NCBI GenBank assembly: GCA_002197995.1
Contig: NGZR01000007.1
Location: 764,399 to 828,398, forward strand
Length of the DNA: 64,000 nt
Source of the DNA: Gaeumannomyces sp. JS-464
Lineage: Eukaryota > Ascomycota > Sordariomycetes > Magnaporthales > Magnaporthaceae
Reading direction: 5' to 3'
The notes below the pieces were generated by a model. It made no database searches, had not been told where the DNA came from, and saw nothing but the letters and a program-made list of their open reading frames with translations. Below, piece after piece: positions 1 through 13,040 of the stretch (its first letter is position 1; every line of letters starts with the position of its first letter). The position numbers were made by a program, and so were the translations under genes.

Positions 1-2
1 CC

Positions 3-1136
3 TCGGACCACGACATCAGCACCTTCAAGTCCAGCCAAGGCCTCGAGACTCTCCTCAAGACCCTGATGACGGCCGACAAGTCCAAGAAGCGCAAGTCGAT
101 CATGGCACCGGACGGCGCGAACCCGGCGGCTCCCGGCAGCGCGGGTCCCAACGGACAGCAAGCGCCAGCGAGCGCAGCGACGCCGGCCACCGCCGGACCC
201 GAGAGCCGCCGCGACAGCATAGCGGCCTCATCGGCGGTCGCGCAGCGGGAGTCGGCCGCGGCCGAGAAAACCACGCCTGTGGAGCCGCCCAGCAAGCCCA
301 ACAACAAGAAGGGCGGGGCGGCGCAGCCTGAGCGGCGGCGGCTCACGGAGCAGGAGGAGCAAGTGTACGGCGTATCGTACCACGACCGACTGGGCTCCGG
401 GCCGACGTTTCGGTACGAGAAGGTCAACAAGCTCTTCAACCACAAGAGCGGGCAGCAGCAGCAGCGCATCACAAACGTGCTCAACGAGCTCGACGTGCCC
501 AGCCGCCTCACCATGCCCACCGCGGCCGTCACGTCCCAGTTCGAGCAGCTTGTCCATACGGTCACGCAGCTCGTCGACCTGCGCAAGCAGCTCGACAAGC
601 TCGACGGCGAGCTCAAGATCGAGAACGCACGGAGGGCCGAGCGCGAGAAGGCACAGGGGCTTGCATCCAAGGCGGGTAGCAGGGCGGATAATAAAGCGGA
701 CGGCAAGGCTGACGGTGCGTCGGAAGCGGCAGGCGGCTCGGCGGCTCCAGAGGACAAGGACGGCGGCGAGAAGGCGGTGCCAAACGGGGTAGCAGGTGAC
801 GGTAACAAAGCCGGCAGTAGTGCATCACCGGAAAAGGCGGCTGCGGCGACGGACAGCAAAGCGAAGGAAAAGACTTCTGCCGCTGCTGAAGGTGCCGCGG
901 GCCCCGCAGCGGCAGTCGTCACAAATGGCGGCGACGCCGCAGCGGGCGCGACAAACGGGGACCATGCGGCCGGCGACAAGGAGGCGGAATCCACGGCACC
1001 GCCTACCAAGGATGACGAAACCGCCGGGGACAAGGACAGAGGCGGCCGTCCGAGCTCGCGGCCGGGGAGCAGGCACAAGCGTAGTGCGAGTGTGCTCTCC
1101 GCGACGAGCGACAAGGGCAAGAGGCAGAAGAGGTGA
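3..1136 (+). CDS. SWC4: SWR1/NuA4 complex subunit Swc4 (DMAP1 family), 5' part outside window
   Basis: The reading frame is already open at base 3, so the N-terminal SANT/DMAP1 half lies outside the window; the ATG at 66 is probably internal. The visible part has the conserved Swc4/DMAP1 block with YGVSYHDRLGSGPTFRYEK, KSGQQQQRI and LDVPSRLTMPTAAVT, followed by a short coiled coil rich in Leu, Asp and Lys. Swc4 is shared by the SWR1 complex, which exchanges histone H2A.Z into nucleosomes, and by the NuA4 acetyltransferase. The last 160 or so residues are a low-complexity Ala/Gly/Lys/Asp tail ending in a basic KGKRQKR motif that could be a nuclear localisation signal. The family is recognised from the conserved block. 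The tail is longer and more repetitive than I would expect from yeast Swc4. Confidence 0.88.
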   Translation, partial: SDHDISTFKSSQGLETLLKTLMTADKSKKRKSIMAPDGANPAAPGSAGPNGQQAPASAATPATAGPESRRDSIAASSAVAQRESAAAEKTTPVEPPSKPNNKKGGAAQPERRRLTEQEEQVYGVSYHDRLGSGPTFRYEKVNKLFNHKSGQQQQRITNVLNELDVPSRLTMPTAAVTSQFEQLVHTVTQLVDLRKQLDKLDGELKIENARRAEREKAQGLASKAGSRADNKADGKADGASEAAGGSAAPEDKDGGEKAVPNGVAGDGNKAGSSASPEKAAAATDSKAKEKTSAAAEGAAGPAAAVVTNGGDAAAGATNGDHAAGDKEAESTAPPTKDDETAGDKDRGGRPSSRPGSRHKRSASVLSATSDKGKRQKR

Positions 1137-2567
1137 AGGCAACACAGCGGTGTTTGCTCTGCCCAGGTAGATGCCTGGGCACGGGTATGTGAGCTTTGGT
1201 AGCGTCCAGGATCGCCGGTCTAGGGAAACCGCACGGCTTTCATGGTCATCTCATGTTCATTAGCACTAGCAACCTTTACCTAACGCCTATTGCTTTGAGA
1301 AAGCAAGCAAGCACACCCATTGAGCGAAGCTGTGGGAGTCAAAAGTAATCACCTACTCCACCTACCCTGGTCGCCGATTGCACGGCCAATATCGTGTCGG
1401 CGCCTGACGAGAGGCTAGAAGAATGCCATTTCCATAACACGGCGATTTTCACATTGTAACTTCGGCCCCTTGACTGAGCAGCAAGACCATGAATAGAAGC
1501 GTGTGGGGCCAGGAGTCGGGCCCGACACTGGGAAACTCGACGACCACCTCTTTTTCATCTTGGCTGTAATGACCCGGACATTGTCGGAATATCAGGGCAA
1601 TGAAAAGACAACCTATCCCATGAGCCTAAGCGGACTTCCGAGATGCATCACATACGCACGTGTCCCCGTCTGTTATATTGACAGGAAGAAAGCTGATTAT
1701 CAACATTGCGCCTACCTAGAGACACGCATAAGAGGATGTCGATCCTCGTCGAAGCCTTCGTGTTCCCTCCTTGCAAACCTCAGTCCAAAAGAAACATGAC
1801 GTCCGCACCAGGCAATGGCGGCCAGCAGTATGCGTCCACGTAGGAAGTTAGGTATTCACGTATTTGAAACACATCACTGTGCTCTGAAATGCCTAGGTAG
1901 CCATCTAGGTAGCTACGTTTGGCCTTTTTTTTGTTTCTACTAGATCCACTTGCATATCTGCTCCAACTCGGGTAGAGACGGAGGAAAACCGAGACGTCTC
2001 GCGATGCTGGCGGGCAGCCATGCCGTCGTGCTTGTACCCCACATCTCTTTCGCCATGGCTCCCACTCATCAAAGCTTCCCAGCAAAACCCGGACCGTGAC
2101 TTCCCTCCCCGGCGCTTGGCCACAGTCACACCTCGAAGAGGCCCACGGAGGGCCCGCGGGCCATGCAACCTCTCCCCCATCCAACCAACCAACCCGTCCT
2201 GCGTGCAAGGTCCCTAAGAGTGACGGACGGTGCAAGCAAGTGGCGCCGTCAGCTGAGGGTGCAGGCCTCCCCGACAAATCACACCGCAGGAGAATTCCGG
2301 CAAGAGATCGTCTAGGGGAGGGCGTCTGTTGGGCAGACAGAGCGTGGTAGGCAGCATGCATGTGCGTATGCAGGGGGGTAGGCCTTATTTTCTTTTCCTT
2401 TTTTTTTATTATTAAAGGGGAGCTTCAGCAAGCGCGGACCCGTCCCGTCAGTTCTCACGGAAACGCCCGGGGAAACCGCTTTCATTTCCCGGGGTCTGAG
2501 GAGCCAGTACATGTTCAATACAGCAGATTAAAAGCAGAGTGAGAGAAGTTGAGAGAGAGGAAAAAAC

Positions 2568-2587
2568 AAAAAAAAAAAAAAAAAAAA
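2568..2587. repeat. A20 homopolymer
   Basis: Uninterrupted run of 20 A preceded by a purine-rich GAGA tract. Simple sequence in the gene-free region. Confidence 0.95.
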
Positions 2588-3498
2588 GGGGGTGGGCTAT
2601 TACGGGGTCGGGACTGGGGTGGTGGACACGCAGCAGTTTTGCGGGTGGGAGACGTTGTTTCAATAAACACGTTGAGGCTCTTCTGCGGGCTTAATTTAGC
2701 AAGGGGGGAGTCCCTGATGGCGGCCTAAACTGGAGTGGGAGGATGCGAGGTTACGTCAAGGGATGCAAATACGTACCTACATACCTACATGGAGGGAACA
2801 AGGGGAAGGCGGTCTGCGGCGTAGGCCCCTTGGGTTCGTTTCCCCTTTTTTATTCCTGGTCCCCCTCCCCGGACATGGGGGAAGCTCTCATCACACATGT
2901 AGGTGGTCAAAAATAGACGGAAGGGACTGTGATGAGATTTCCGTTCGTCGAGAAGCTTCGACGGCCACGTTTTTCTGCCTTGCCGACCCCCCTTCTTTTT
3001 TTTTTCCCGCCTCGGCCACCCTGGAATACGATGGTTGCAGGCATGGGAGGGGGTGGAGGAAGAGAGACGTGACGAGAACGAACTGCCGTGCATATATGTA
3101 ACGAGCCTGACCGGTTCGACATAGGGAAAATAGCCGCCACGGTGGTGTGTGGGTTGGTAAAGAGGAGGGGGGGAACCAACAGCATGTGGCGGAATTTGGG
3201 TATGCGCCGCGACAAAACGGAGCATCACACACGCCCTGGCCGTATGTTTAGCAAATGGTGGCTTGACCCTATAATCTCGATCGTAGATATGGCGCCTTTG
3301 AGCCTCATCGAGGGATGGAGCGAGACGCGGGCGGCAGGCATCCTTGGCAGGGTTGGAGGCAAGATGCAGCCAGATACGGCAGGTGGGCTGGCATGCTAGT
3401 CTCTTGACCGGTGTCGATGTGCCGGGAGGGCGATGTGCTCGGGCCCTGGCGGCCGCAGAAGCGTGGGCGGGAACGCAGATGAAGGGGACGCGGGAGGG

Positions 3499-3517
3499 GT
3501 GTGTGTGTGTGTGTGTG
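3499..3517. repeat. (GT)n microsatellite
   Basis: About nine GT units in tandem in the gene-free region. Confidence 0.95.
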
Positions 3518-4649
3518 GCTTGCTGAAGTCAGCATGCCCCGGCGAGACGCCCGGCACTGCAGCGTCACTGGCCGACTGCCGCCGAGGACGGTGTGTGCGG
3601 CGGCAGCGACAAGCTTCGTTGCGTGGGCTGGAGGCTCCCAGGCGCGGCCGCTGTCGCGTGTGAGGCCCAGGGATACATGACTCTCCCCATCTCCCTCAAG
3701 GTCCGGGCCAGCCACAAGCCAGCCCGGGGAACGGGCCTGTATGCGCGAGAGGGCCCGTCACATCACCCTAGCGCTGCATTCGATGCAGGTCCAAGTCACG
3801 CCTTTGGAGATCTGGCGCGGGCAAAAAATAAGCTTGAAAGGGGTGTATGGCGAGGTGTGCCGGGTCGTGGACGTGGACGTAGCAAACCCGCGGCAGAGGG
3901 AGAGCGAAACGTGGCTGGGTTCTGGAACACGCAAACGACACGCCCTCCCCAAAGGGGAACCTGGACCAGGGACGGCTCCTGGGCATGCGTAGATTACCAG
4001 GAGCTGGCGCGCGGGAGCGATTCTCCTAAGCGCCCTCGGTGAAGGGCGTCTGCGACGACGAGGTTGAAAATAGCAAATAGCCCTGGGGAAGAAAGAAAAA
4101 CCGCCGGGCGCCTAATAGCAGCAGTCGGGCGCCTAAACTGCCAGCGCTTGCCGCTGTTATTGGCTGGGGCTGCTGACTGACAGGGGCGGTTGGAAAGCTG
4201 GGGTGTGGGTTAGCATGCGGGACAGGGTCTCGAGGTTGGAACTGGAAAGCACGACTGGGGTTCGAGAGAGCAGAGCAAACCCCAGGCAGAATGGAGCCGA
4301 GCGCTGCAAAGCGGTTGAGATTGCGAAATGCAAGGTCTTTAACGACGCGTAGGTAGTGAGGGCCACCAGATCGCCGGCCTTGTTTCTGTCATTTTTGCTC
4401 GCGATGGCGCTAGGCGAGGTCAAAGCTGGCGGCTGTGTCTTGTTTCAGCGCTTGTGGCAGTCTGGGTTTAGTGTTGGTGGGCTCGTTGTCGTGTCGTTGT
4501 CGTGTCAGCGGCTCAATTGTGTCATTATCATTCGTATCTTGGCCGATCCTCGCAACAGCTTGACTGCCCTTGATGAAAGCGGGTGCTTCTCTCGCCCTCC
4601 AAGCGACAAGTCCGAAAATATCATGCGCGCGCGAATCAATCGAGGCACT

Positions 4650-4675
4650 GCGCGCTGCCTAGGTAGGCAGCGCGC
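4650..4675. repeat. 26-nt perfect inverted repeat centred on a CCTAGGTA motif
   Basis: Arms of 12 bp (GCGCGCTGCCTA and its exact reverse complement) at 4650-4661 and 4664-4675 are separated by GG. It could bind a dimeric regulator or form a cruciform. It contains the CCTAGGTA motif that recurs between genes elsewhere in this window. Confidence 0.85.
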
Positions 4676-6351
4676 TTGTTTCAGGCGCGGCACCAACAAT
4701 CCCGCGTTGGTTGCCATTCTGGGAGGCATCCAATTGCTGGGCAGGCAATGCAATGAATGGATCAAACGCCTCAATTTTTACTACATGATGCCCACGAAGG
4801 AGCCGGCCCCACACACAGAGCCAGGCTGTTGGGTCTGAAAGCACCAGTCGGATGGCTTGCCTCGTCTTCGGGCCTGGCAGCCGTGTAAAAAACGAACGGG
4901 GAGATCCTTTTTCGGGCGCGGCTGTGATCGCGGGTTGGCCCAGTTAAGCACGGCATTGGCCAAATTTGGATCCAACCTATGCGTAGGCCAAGTGACGCTG
5001 CGGCCGCAAAGAAAAAAAAATTAAAAAAAAATAAGCTAACAGCTAAAGTCACCAACCACCTACCTGCCTCTTTTGTCTTGTCCTTCTTTTTAAACTTACT
5101 AAACCCTAACCCAAATACTCAGTCCCGACAGGGATCCCCAACTTGAGATGAGTGGTGGGACGCGTAACGGGGCCCTCTGTTCTATAATTACAATCACGGC
5201 TAGGTTGGCCACGCCCTTTTTCTTTCGACAGCCTTGACATGGAGCCTGGCGGTGGCGATGTTGTTCGTCTGTTGCCTGCCTGTGCGAAACAACCCTGCCT
5301 CGCCGCTCCAATGTCTCCATTTTCTCCGCCTGCCCTGCCCCGGGGGTGCTTGGCTGGGCGCGGATGCTGCCGGTTCCCCATCAAATTTTGATCTTGTTCT
5401 GCTGTTGGACACAACTCGACCCAGCCTTCCCCTCCCCCCTCCCGTCTGTTGGTTTTGTGCCAAGTCGAGTCTCCATCGGCTACTCCGTTCCTCTCCCCCA
5501 CCCGTCCACGCAGCTGATGCCCGCCTTGGATCCTACCTGCCCGCTTGTCTGCTACCTGCCTAGTAAGACATGTCAGTTAGCAGCGGGATGGATGCCGCCG
5601 AAAATAAAACTGCACTTTTGTTTTTCCAGCCCTTGCTTGGCCGACGCCGTTGGGGGGCGGTGCGGGTAGCCGAAGCGGGCCCCGCAGCCCTCGGGCTTCC
5701 CTCCCGCGCCTGACCGAGGGAGCCTGAGCGACGGCAAGCAACAGGCGCGGGCGGGTGTTGCGTTGTCATCAAATTGTCATCAAAGCACACAAAAATAGAG
5801 CCAGCCAGCCAGCCGTGTCTGTAGGTTAGGGCTGTCCCACTGCGGGCTTGGGCGTTGCGCGCGGCGGCCAAGCGCGAGCTGGAGAGTCATCATTGGCAAA
5901 ACACGGCAAACCAGGGTATCAACGAACCCCTCCCCTGCCAAACATGGAGCCCCCAGGCATCGCAAATCGTCAATCGCTGTGTCGATCCCCAGATAAGGCG
6001 GTCCGCAGCCGCCGCCGCCGCCGCGGGGAGAGACGGGAAGGGACCAAAAGACGCGCACACAAAACAAAAACCGGCAGACGTCAGTCGGTCGGTGGCTGAG
6101 ATGGCGGTCAGCAATGGGGCAACATCCGCCGGGTCCGTCACCCCGTCTATCCTGCCGAGCCTTTGCTAGTCCTGGCATTTCCCCTCCTTGAGGTGACTGG
6201 TCGTCACGCAGCCACATAGTACATTAGTACATGTTCATTCATGTTCGTCCTGCGCTGCAGTGTGAGACATGGTCATGGGGATACGGATGGAGCACGGCAA
6301 TGATGCCGCCATGTAGTCGTCACATCACCCACCGCAACAAAGCGGAAACGA

Positions 6352-6378
6352 GGCTGGCTGGCTGGCTGGCTGGCTGGC
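6352..6378. repeat. (GGCT)n microsatellite
   Basis: Six to seven tandem GGCT units. Confidence 0.95.
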
Positions 6379-7151
6379 CGCCCCGTCACCGCATGGAATC
6401 CCTGTGCCGGCTGCAGTAGGGCCGGTTGTTGTCGTTGCTGTTGCACTGGGCAAATCACACATGGCCGCTGCAGCAGGCTAGCACGGCCAGACTCTTGCTG
6501 GTGCGCACTCGAGCCCGGGGTCTGTCGGAAAGCTGTTCGGACCTTGGAGCAGCTGCTAGCAGCCCCAGGATTCTCCATCCATCCTCCGCATCCCATTCTC
6601 TCCCCATGCGAAATATTCTCGGCCGGTTGACCAGGGCCGGCCAGAGGTGTTCTAATAATGGACAACTCTATGGGGATCTCATCGCCCTTCCTCCGGGATG
6701 ACCTCCGGAGAACTGCCGATACCACCCATGCACCATGGTTTTTTTGGTTTTTTTTTTTTTTGCTGCTCCGACGGCCAGCCGGTCGCCCACCCCTGACCCA
6801 TATATCGACGTTTCGTTTCCCACATGCACCGACCTCTGCCGTCCCCAATAGGTCAAAATTCCAGCGACGGCGAGCCAATCAAGGCCCCGTCATCGTCACA
6901 AGCACCCCAGGGCGGTAAATCTATCGGAACAAGCGAGGACGGGCGGGCGTCTGGCGGGGTCTGGTTGGTTGCAGACCAACCCCCGCGCGCCGTCCTTGTG
7001 AACACGGGGCGTGTGTGTGGTGGGAGCGGCCTCTTTTCTGCGACAAGCGCTCTTTTTCTTCTTCCCTAGCTCGTAATGCGCCTATTGCTACGTCGGCAGC
7101 TATTGGGTAGACCTGCGTCCGCGTGTATGCGCGGGCCTTGTGAAAGCGTGG

Positions 7152-7177
<26 letters not shown>
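7152..7177. repeat. (CT)n microsatellite
   Basis: Thirteen CT units followed by a T-rich tract. It gives rise to spurious Ser/Leu-rich open frames. Confidence 0.95.
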
Positions 7178-7182
<5 letters not shown>

Positions 7183-10100
7183 CTTTTCTTTTTTTCACTG
7201 CCCGCTTGGCTGTCTCGCCCACACACCTACATGGATGCCCGTTTTCCTGGTTTCCTGGTTTCCCACCCCTGGTGTCTTTGTTTCGCGCGCATATCTGGCC
7301 ACCGAGGGATCAAGGAAAGAGTCGAGGCCAAACGACTGAGAAAAAGAAAACTGGATTGATTGGCAGGCACCGCGCCGTGCATGGCCGGCTTCTCGAAACC
7401 GCTGCATTATTCTTTTTGCTTTTTCTTATTGATTTCCTCCTATTTCTCCACATCTCCCCTCCTGTCGACACGTCTCAACCGGTCAAACCGCCACCATTGG
7501 CGCCACCAACAATATTTGCAAGCGCAGGCACATCTGAGATAAGGCCGGCCGCGTCCTTGGCGGGCAGCCAATGCGCTCCAGATCGCTCGAGAGACACCAA
7601 GCAAGGGAAGGGGGGGCGAGGGAAGAGCGCGCCGGGTAATACGTTGTATGTCAAAATTGGCCCGGGACCTGCTGGCCGGCCTGTTTCTAATTTTGTAAAC
7701 CCGGGGTGGCATCAATATCAAAATGGGTTGCAGCCGGCGAGGCCAAGAAACACGGCCACAGGGAAAGCGAAGCCACAGAAGGGGACGTTACTAGGATCGT
7801 CAGTAAGCAGGTGCCGCCATTGTGGGAAATCTCGCTCGATTCGATTGCGCTCGCTGGATCATGACACCATCCGTTCTGCAACGTCTTGGGCGAGATGGAG
7901 GGCACCGGCCGGAAAGACTGTCGGCGAATTGGCTCTTCTCTGCTGCTCTCTTGCATGGCCCGCTTGCACACGCGACGAGGGAGGGGAGCAAGGTTGATTG
8001 ATTGATCCAGCAAGAGAGCGAGCACAGCGCGCAAGCGAGCCTAGCGCGGTGCCTGCACAAGGCCCGTCCCCCGTCCCCACTTCTGCTTCGGCGGCGTCCT
8101 TGTGCAAAACGCAAGAAAGACGAAAAACACCAGGCCCGGTCTGTGCCTGCGGTGCTGGCGTGCTCTTCTCCCGTCCGCAACCGCCAACCACACCAGCAGG
8201 GGTCGTACGAGACGTCTGGTCCTTTCCGGCCGGCTGGCGGGACACCTGAGATCGCGCCCCAGCACTATTGGCAGGCTGCCTCGGTACTTTTGCCATGTGA
8301 AGGGGGCTGGGTACGGAATCCTTCGTGGCAGCGGATTTTCGACCCGCGACGCCCAAAAGGGAACAGCGGGATTGTTGGCCAAGAGAAGAAGGAAGGGAAA
8401 TAAAGGGCTCGGCCATCAAATACCATTCTGTCGGGCAGTCAGTCCACCGCCGGATCCTAGCACAAGGGACTGGAAAAGCTGACGGGACGCGGGAGAGAGC
8501 ACAAGGATGGTTTGGCACCGCCAGGGTGGACGGGGAAGGATTGAGGGAGACCTTGCAGGCCTTCAGGGAGCCACCCGAACGACAAGGATTGCCCCAGTGG
8601 ATGGCTCGCCTGGCACCGGTGCCGCACGCCGCGCGTTTGTTTGCAATCCCCAATCGTTCGTGTGTGCAGTGCGTCTGTTTGTGTCTGTGCCTGTCTGCTC
8701 GCTCGACTCTTTTTTTCTGGATTTCTTTGGGTGGTCTCGGCCTTCATCATCGTTCAAGCATGGTGGTGCGCGGCTCGCCGCTCGCGCAGGGCCATTTTCG
8801 TCGTGGTTACCCAATGAAAATTTAAGCTAACACAGCCGGGGCTAGGCGGGTTGGGATCCCGCGCTCACGCACAGTGCCATCATCAGCCCCCTCGCCTCCA
8901 CTCTCTGCCGTCCAATACGTCAAACGCCGAGGTGGGTGTGCCATTGAATGAAGGTTCTTACGGAGGCTGCGAGCGTGGAAGATCACATTTCGTCACATGA
9001 TGTTCTCGAATGGAGAAAAACTATCGAAACCGCACCATCTGAAAATTGGCCCTTGTGGCGCTTTTGATTCGACAGGACGCCAGGGACGAGCAATCCATGA
9101 TGGCGCGACCACCGTGGTAGGGCAGCAGGCGACGTTCGGCCCATGACATGTGGGGCCAAGGCGTTGTTGTTCGCGCAGCCGTGGAGACGATTCCGCAGGG
9201 CAGAACCCTGGGGAGCCAAACGCACCTCGGAGCGGAGCGGAGGGAGGAGGAGAAGGGAGGGCGCCCGCCGCGGGACGACAGTGTGTCACAATCCCACAGG
9301 GTGCGCGGCCCTCGCAAACCTTCGCGAGAGCGCTCAATGGCTTCGCTCGGCAGCTATACCGGACTCGATGGTTGGTGGCGCACAAATATCACACGGCACA
9401 CACCCACTCGCATACCTCAACACATGCACACATAACAGTCTTCACACGACCAAGAAATGGTGCGAGGCTGGAGGGAGGGACAAGTCGGCGGCTTCCATTT
9501 GCTGTTGGGCCTTTGCCACCAAACCTTGTCCAGCTGAGGGGGCCTCACAAGTTCGGATCCGAACAAGAAAGAATAAACGAAGCTCCCCGAGCGGCAAAAC
9601 TCTTGATAGTGAGAGGACACCCGCGCGCGCAAACGCACCCACCTCCAAGCACACGGCGTGCACGGGCACACACAGTATGTGTATGCCTCAAGGGCCACTG
9701 CTTGCAGCGGCGGCCGGTTACAGGCAGAACCGATGCAGAGCCGACGCATATGGCTTGTTCGTCCAACAACCTCAACCAAGTAAGAATAAAAATTAAAAAT
9801 AAAAAATAAAAAAAGAAGGGGGAATAAACCACAGAACAGCAAGAGAGAGCCCTGAGAAGAAACAAAGACATGGCGTCCACTATTCCCGGTCGGACCTTAA
9901 CTCTTTTTTCTTTTCTTTTCTCCTTCTTCCCTGTGCCATGTCATGTCGTATCTGATTCCCGTCGTAGGTTCTCTGCGACCTCTTTTTGCGAATAAAGTTC
10001 AAAAAGGTCATCTCTGATAAAACCGGCGGGTTGGCCTGGCCCCACAGGCGGGCTCGACTCGACGACTGCCGATGGGTGCCTGTGAGCTGTCCGTACATTG

Positions 10101-10420
10101 TGCTGCGCATAAGGGGAGGGGACTGGGTCGAGGGAGAAGATTCCAGAGTAGGCATTTGTCCGGATCGCCTGCTGGGGTGAGATGCTATTAGGGATGGATG
10201 GGCCTCCGCCTCGCTACGTAGGTTTGCCCCGTGTGAGACGGAGCGAGAGAGCGAGAAGTCTGGTGGCCGTGGGTTTCCCTCGCCCGCTTGTCTGCGGTGC
10301 GCCTGCCGGCAAGGGCTCCTGCCCCCGTGATTGGCTGCGATTGCGCTCCCAAAACCAGTGGGGCGTGCGGTTAGCCACCCAGGGCATCCGCAACCGCAAC
10401 CAACAACCGCGCAGCGCGGG

Positions 10421-10505
10421 TATAAATCCCGAGCACACGCCCTTCGACACACACAAACACACACCCCACACCCTCCTCGACTCCCTCCTTTCTCCGCTTC
10501 GAAGC
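10421..10505 (+). promoter_or_regulatory. Putative core promoter: TATAAA box and CT/CA-rich initiation region
   Basis: TATAAA lies at 10421-10426 and is followed about 20 nt later by a CA- and CT-rich stretch (roughly 10440-10505) of the kind that often marks transcription start in filamentous fungi. The nearest downstream coding start is 2.9 kb away at 13329, so if this promoter is used the transcript has a very long or spliced 5' leader. This is inference from sequence signals only. Confidence 0.3.
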
Positions 10506-11871
10506 CCACAGACACACACCCCATACCCCTGGAATACGGGGTGTCGGCCGATGGAATCCAGGCAATCGCATTCGAACCTGAGCTGCGTATTTCCCTGTGC
10601 ACACCTCTCAGCTGGCCTATCACCCGCTTCCCTGGGCTCAGGACCTCTCGATCCTTTACCGCTGTCGCCCGAAGCGCCTCGCGCCCTGATATTCGAGGAT
10701 GTGACGCGCTTGCTGCTGCTGCTTCTGCTGCCGGGTGTCCAGGCAGACTTGCTGCGGGCGGATGGATATTGGGGGGAAGACAAGAATAGGGGTGCAAGAA
10801 TCGATAGATCACGGCTCTGTGGTGGCAGATGAGACGAAGATGTAATGCTGCAAGCCGTCAGAGAAGCGCGAGACGTCTCACTCCACTGCCAGACCTGCGC
10901 GGCTGCAGAGATGGTGAGAGATTGTAGATAATATTCCTGTCCTGCCCTGCCCTGCCCTGCCTCCATCCCGAGCTGTAAAGTACTTGTGACCCGAGCTATC
11001 TCGTTCTTCTACTATTCTGCCCTCTTTGCTCGGTCGGGGCCTCTCCCGTTTCGCACTCTCGTTCGCTCGCTCGCTGGTCGAACAATTTAAAAGTCACCTC
11101 GCCTTATTAATATTTCGTCTTTCCCGCGCCGGCGGTTTTTCTTTCTTCCCCTTCCTCCCACCCCTTGCTCTCTTTTCCTTCGCTTCCCTTTCCCCTCCCT
11201 CCCTTTCCTTTTTTTTTTATCTTGCTGCTTGGATCCTTGGCTTCCGCCGCACCCACGTTGCGCTGCGTGTAAGCCTGCGTCGTCAAGTCGGGATAGTTGC
11301 GACTCTGCTTACTTGTCTGCAACCCTCTATGACACTTTTTTTTTCTTCTTCTTTTTTCTCTCTCTCGCTCCTGGGCTAGCCCCAAAACGCGCCAAACGAG
11401 CTAAGGTACCAAAGTGGCCCTCCCACCCGTATTTTTGCCTCTTCCCGCTACCTTTTGCGTTTATCTATTTTGTGTGCCTCTCCCGCGCTTCCTCAAACAC
11501 CTTCGTTCCGCATTTGCGCCATCCCCGGTTATTTGCAGGCCTAGTTTTGCTCACCGAACGAGACAATATAACAGAGTCAGGAAATCGCCACGCGGGAGGC
11601 AGCCCGAGCTCTGAGCTAAATTGTACGTCAAGCATTAAAAAAGCGGGCAGCTTTTTTTCATCTTTTTTTGCTCAAACGGGCCATCGCCTGGTTTGGACCT
11701 GGGGGGCCGAAAATTGACGAGGTTCGGTTTCGGACTTGGCTGGAGTACAGGGCCTGACAGAGCTTTCTCCAGGCTTCCGGGAACAGACGCAGAATCGCGC
11801 GTCAAAATCTCCAGCCAACTCAAGCGCCCTTCAGCTACTCCCAGCTTGCTGGATTTGCCTTGGGGTCCCGC

Positions 11872-11879
11872 CACACACA

Positions 11880-11916
<37 letters not shown>
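11872..11916. repeat. Imperfect (CA)n microsatellite
   Basis: About 20 CA units with a few interruptions. Confidence 0.95.
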
Positions 11917-11922
<6 letters not shown>

Positions 11923-13017
11923 CACCCCCTCCCAAAAGAAGAAGGAAGCAAAAAAGGCGCCGCGCGCCTCGTCTCAACCGACCACGGGCGCACATACACG
12001 GCAAGCTTTCCAGGCCCGGGACAGCCCTTGTCGGCAGCTCACCCGTCGCCCTCCTGATCACAAGGAACAAGCCGATCAAGGAGCAGCCTACGCAGTCGCG
12101 ATCCACTCTCGTCCCGCCCCTTTGACCGGAACGTCAAATCCGCGCGACACCACCCGGTGGAGGCTCGCTCCTCTGACGTGTCATCTCAGCGGCCGACCTT
12201 GAAGACTGAGGGTCTCCCGGCTTTGAGGTCTCGCAGCTTTTTGGTGTGCTCCAGGTCTACCCGGCATACCGCAAGCACTGTCCAGCCTGCCGGCGGTGGC
12301 CCTTGCGTCGTGACAGCTGCGACGGCGATCCACACCAGAACTCAGAGCCTCGGCGCTGCATCGCTCTTACTCTATTCAGGCCCACGCCGGCGCGCATACG
12401 CACACGCCACCCTCCCTGCAGACCCTCCCCTCCCCTTCCGTTATTACTGTTCCTACTGTGCACGAACGACACGCCGATTCTCCTGCAACCGAAAAACCAC
12501 ATATCACACACTGCCACCACTGCCTCTCTCTCCGCGCCGCCCAGAGGAGAAAACAGCAGCCAGAGCAGTTTAGCAGCACCAGCCCGCGCACGCACCCCTT
12601 GGTTCGGCGCAGATTCACCGACTCACAAAAACCCTGCGGCCTTCTGAATCACACACCTGGATGGCCGATTACCCACACGAGACGAACCGCATTCCCCCAT
12701 AACAGCGTCTTTTTGCCTCCCTCGTCGCTTGCTCGCCAGGACCATCAACGCATCCTTGCTGCTGCTGCGCTCCTCCTCCGCCAGAACCCGTTCGTCCGTC
12801 TTGCTTTTTCACCACGGCCTTCACCACCCGTGGCCCCGCAGAAAAAGCCGGCATTGCCTTTTCTTCTTTTTCCTCTGTTTGTTCCTTGTTCTCATTACAT
12901 ATACCCTAATAGTCCCCTTGTGTTTTGGTGCTGTGGGACCTCGCCCGCCGTACTTTTGTGCAACAGGAAGAGGGAAGGGAAAGGCGCCAAGAGCGCTTAG
13001 GACGCAACTCAGCCGCC

Positions 13018-13040
13018 TTTTTTTTTTTTTTTTTTTTTTT
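13018..13040. repeat. T23 homopolymer
   Basis: Uninterrupted T run about 290 nt upstream of the start codon of the regulator at 13329. Confidence 0.95.

Noticed and set aside
5098..5113. Telomere-like AAACCCTAACCC string
   Set aside because: Only one and a half units, with no array; too short to be an internal telomere tract.
6273..6878. 201-codon minus-strand frame
   Set aside because: GC-rich sequence with GGCT repeats gives long chance frames; no recognisable domain.
7140..7997. 285-codon open frame on the plus strand
   Set aside because: Begins in a CT microsatellite, has low-complexity composition and overlaps long frames on the other strand; no conserved motif.
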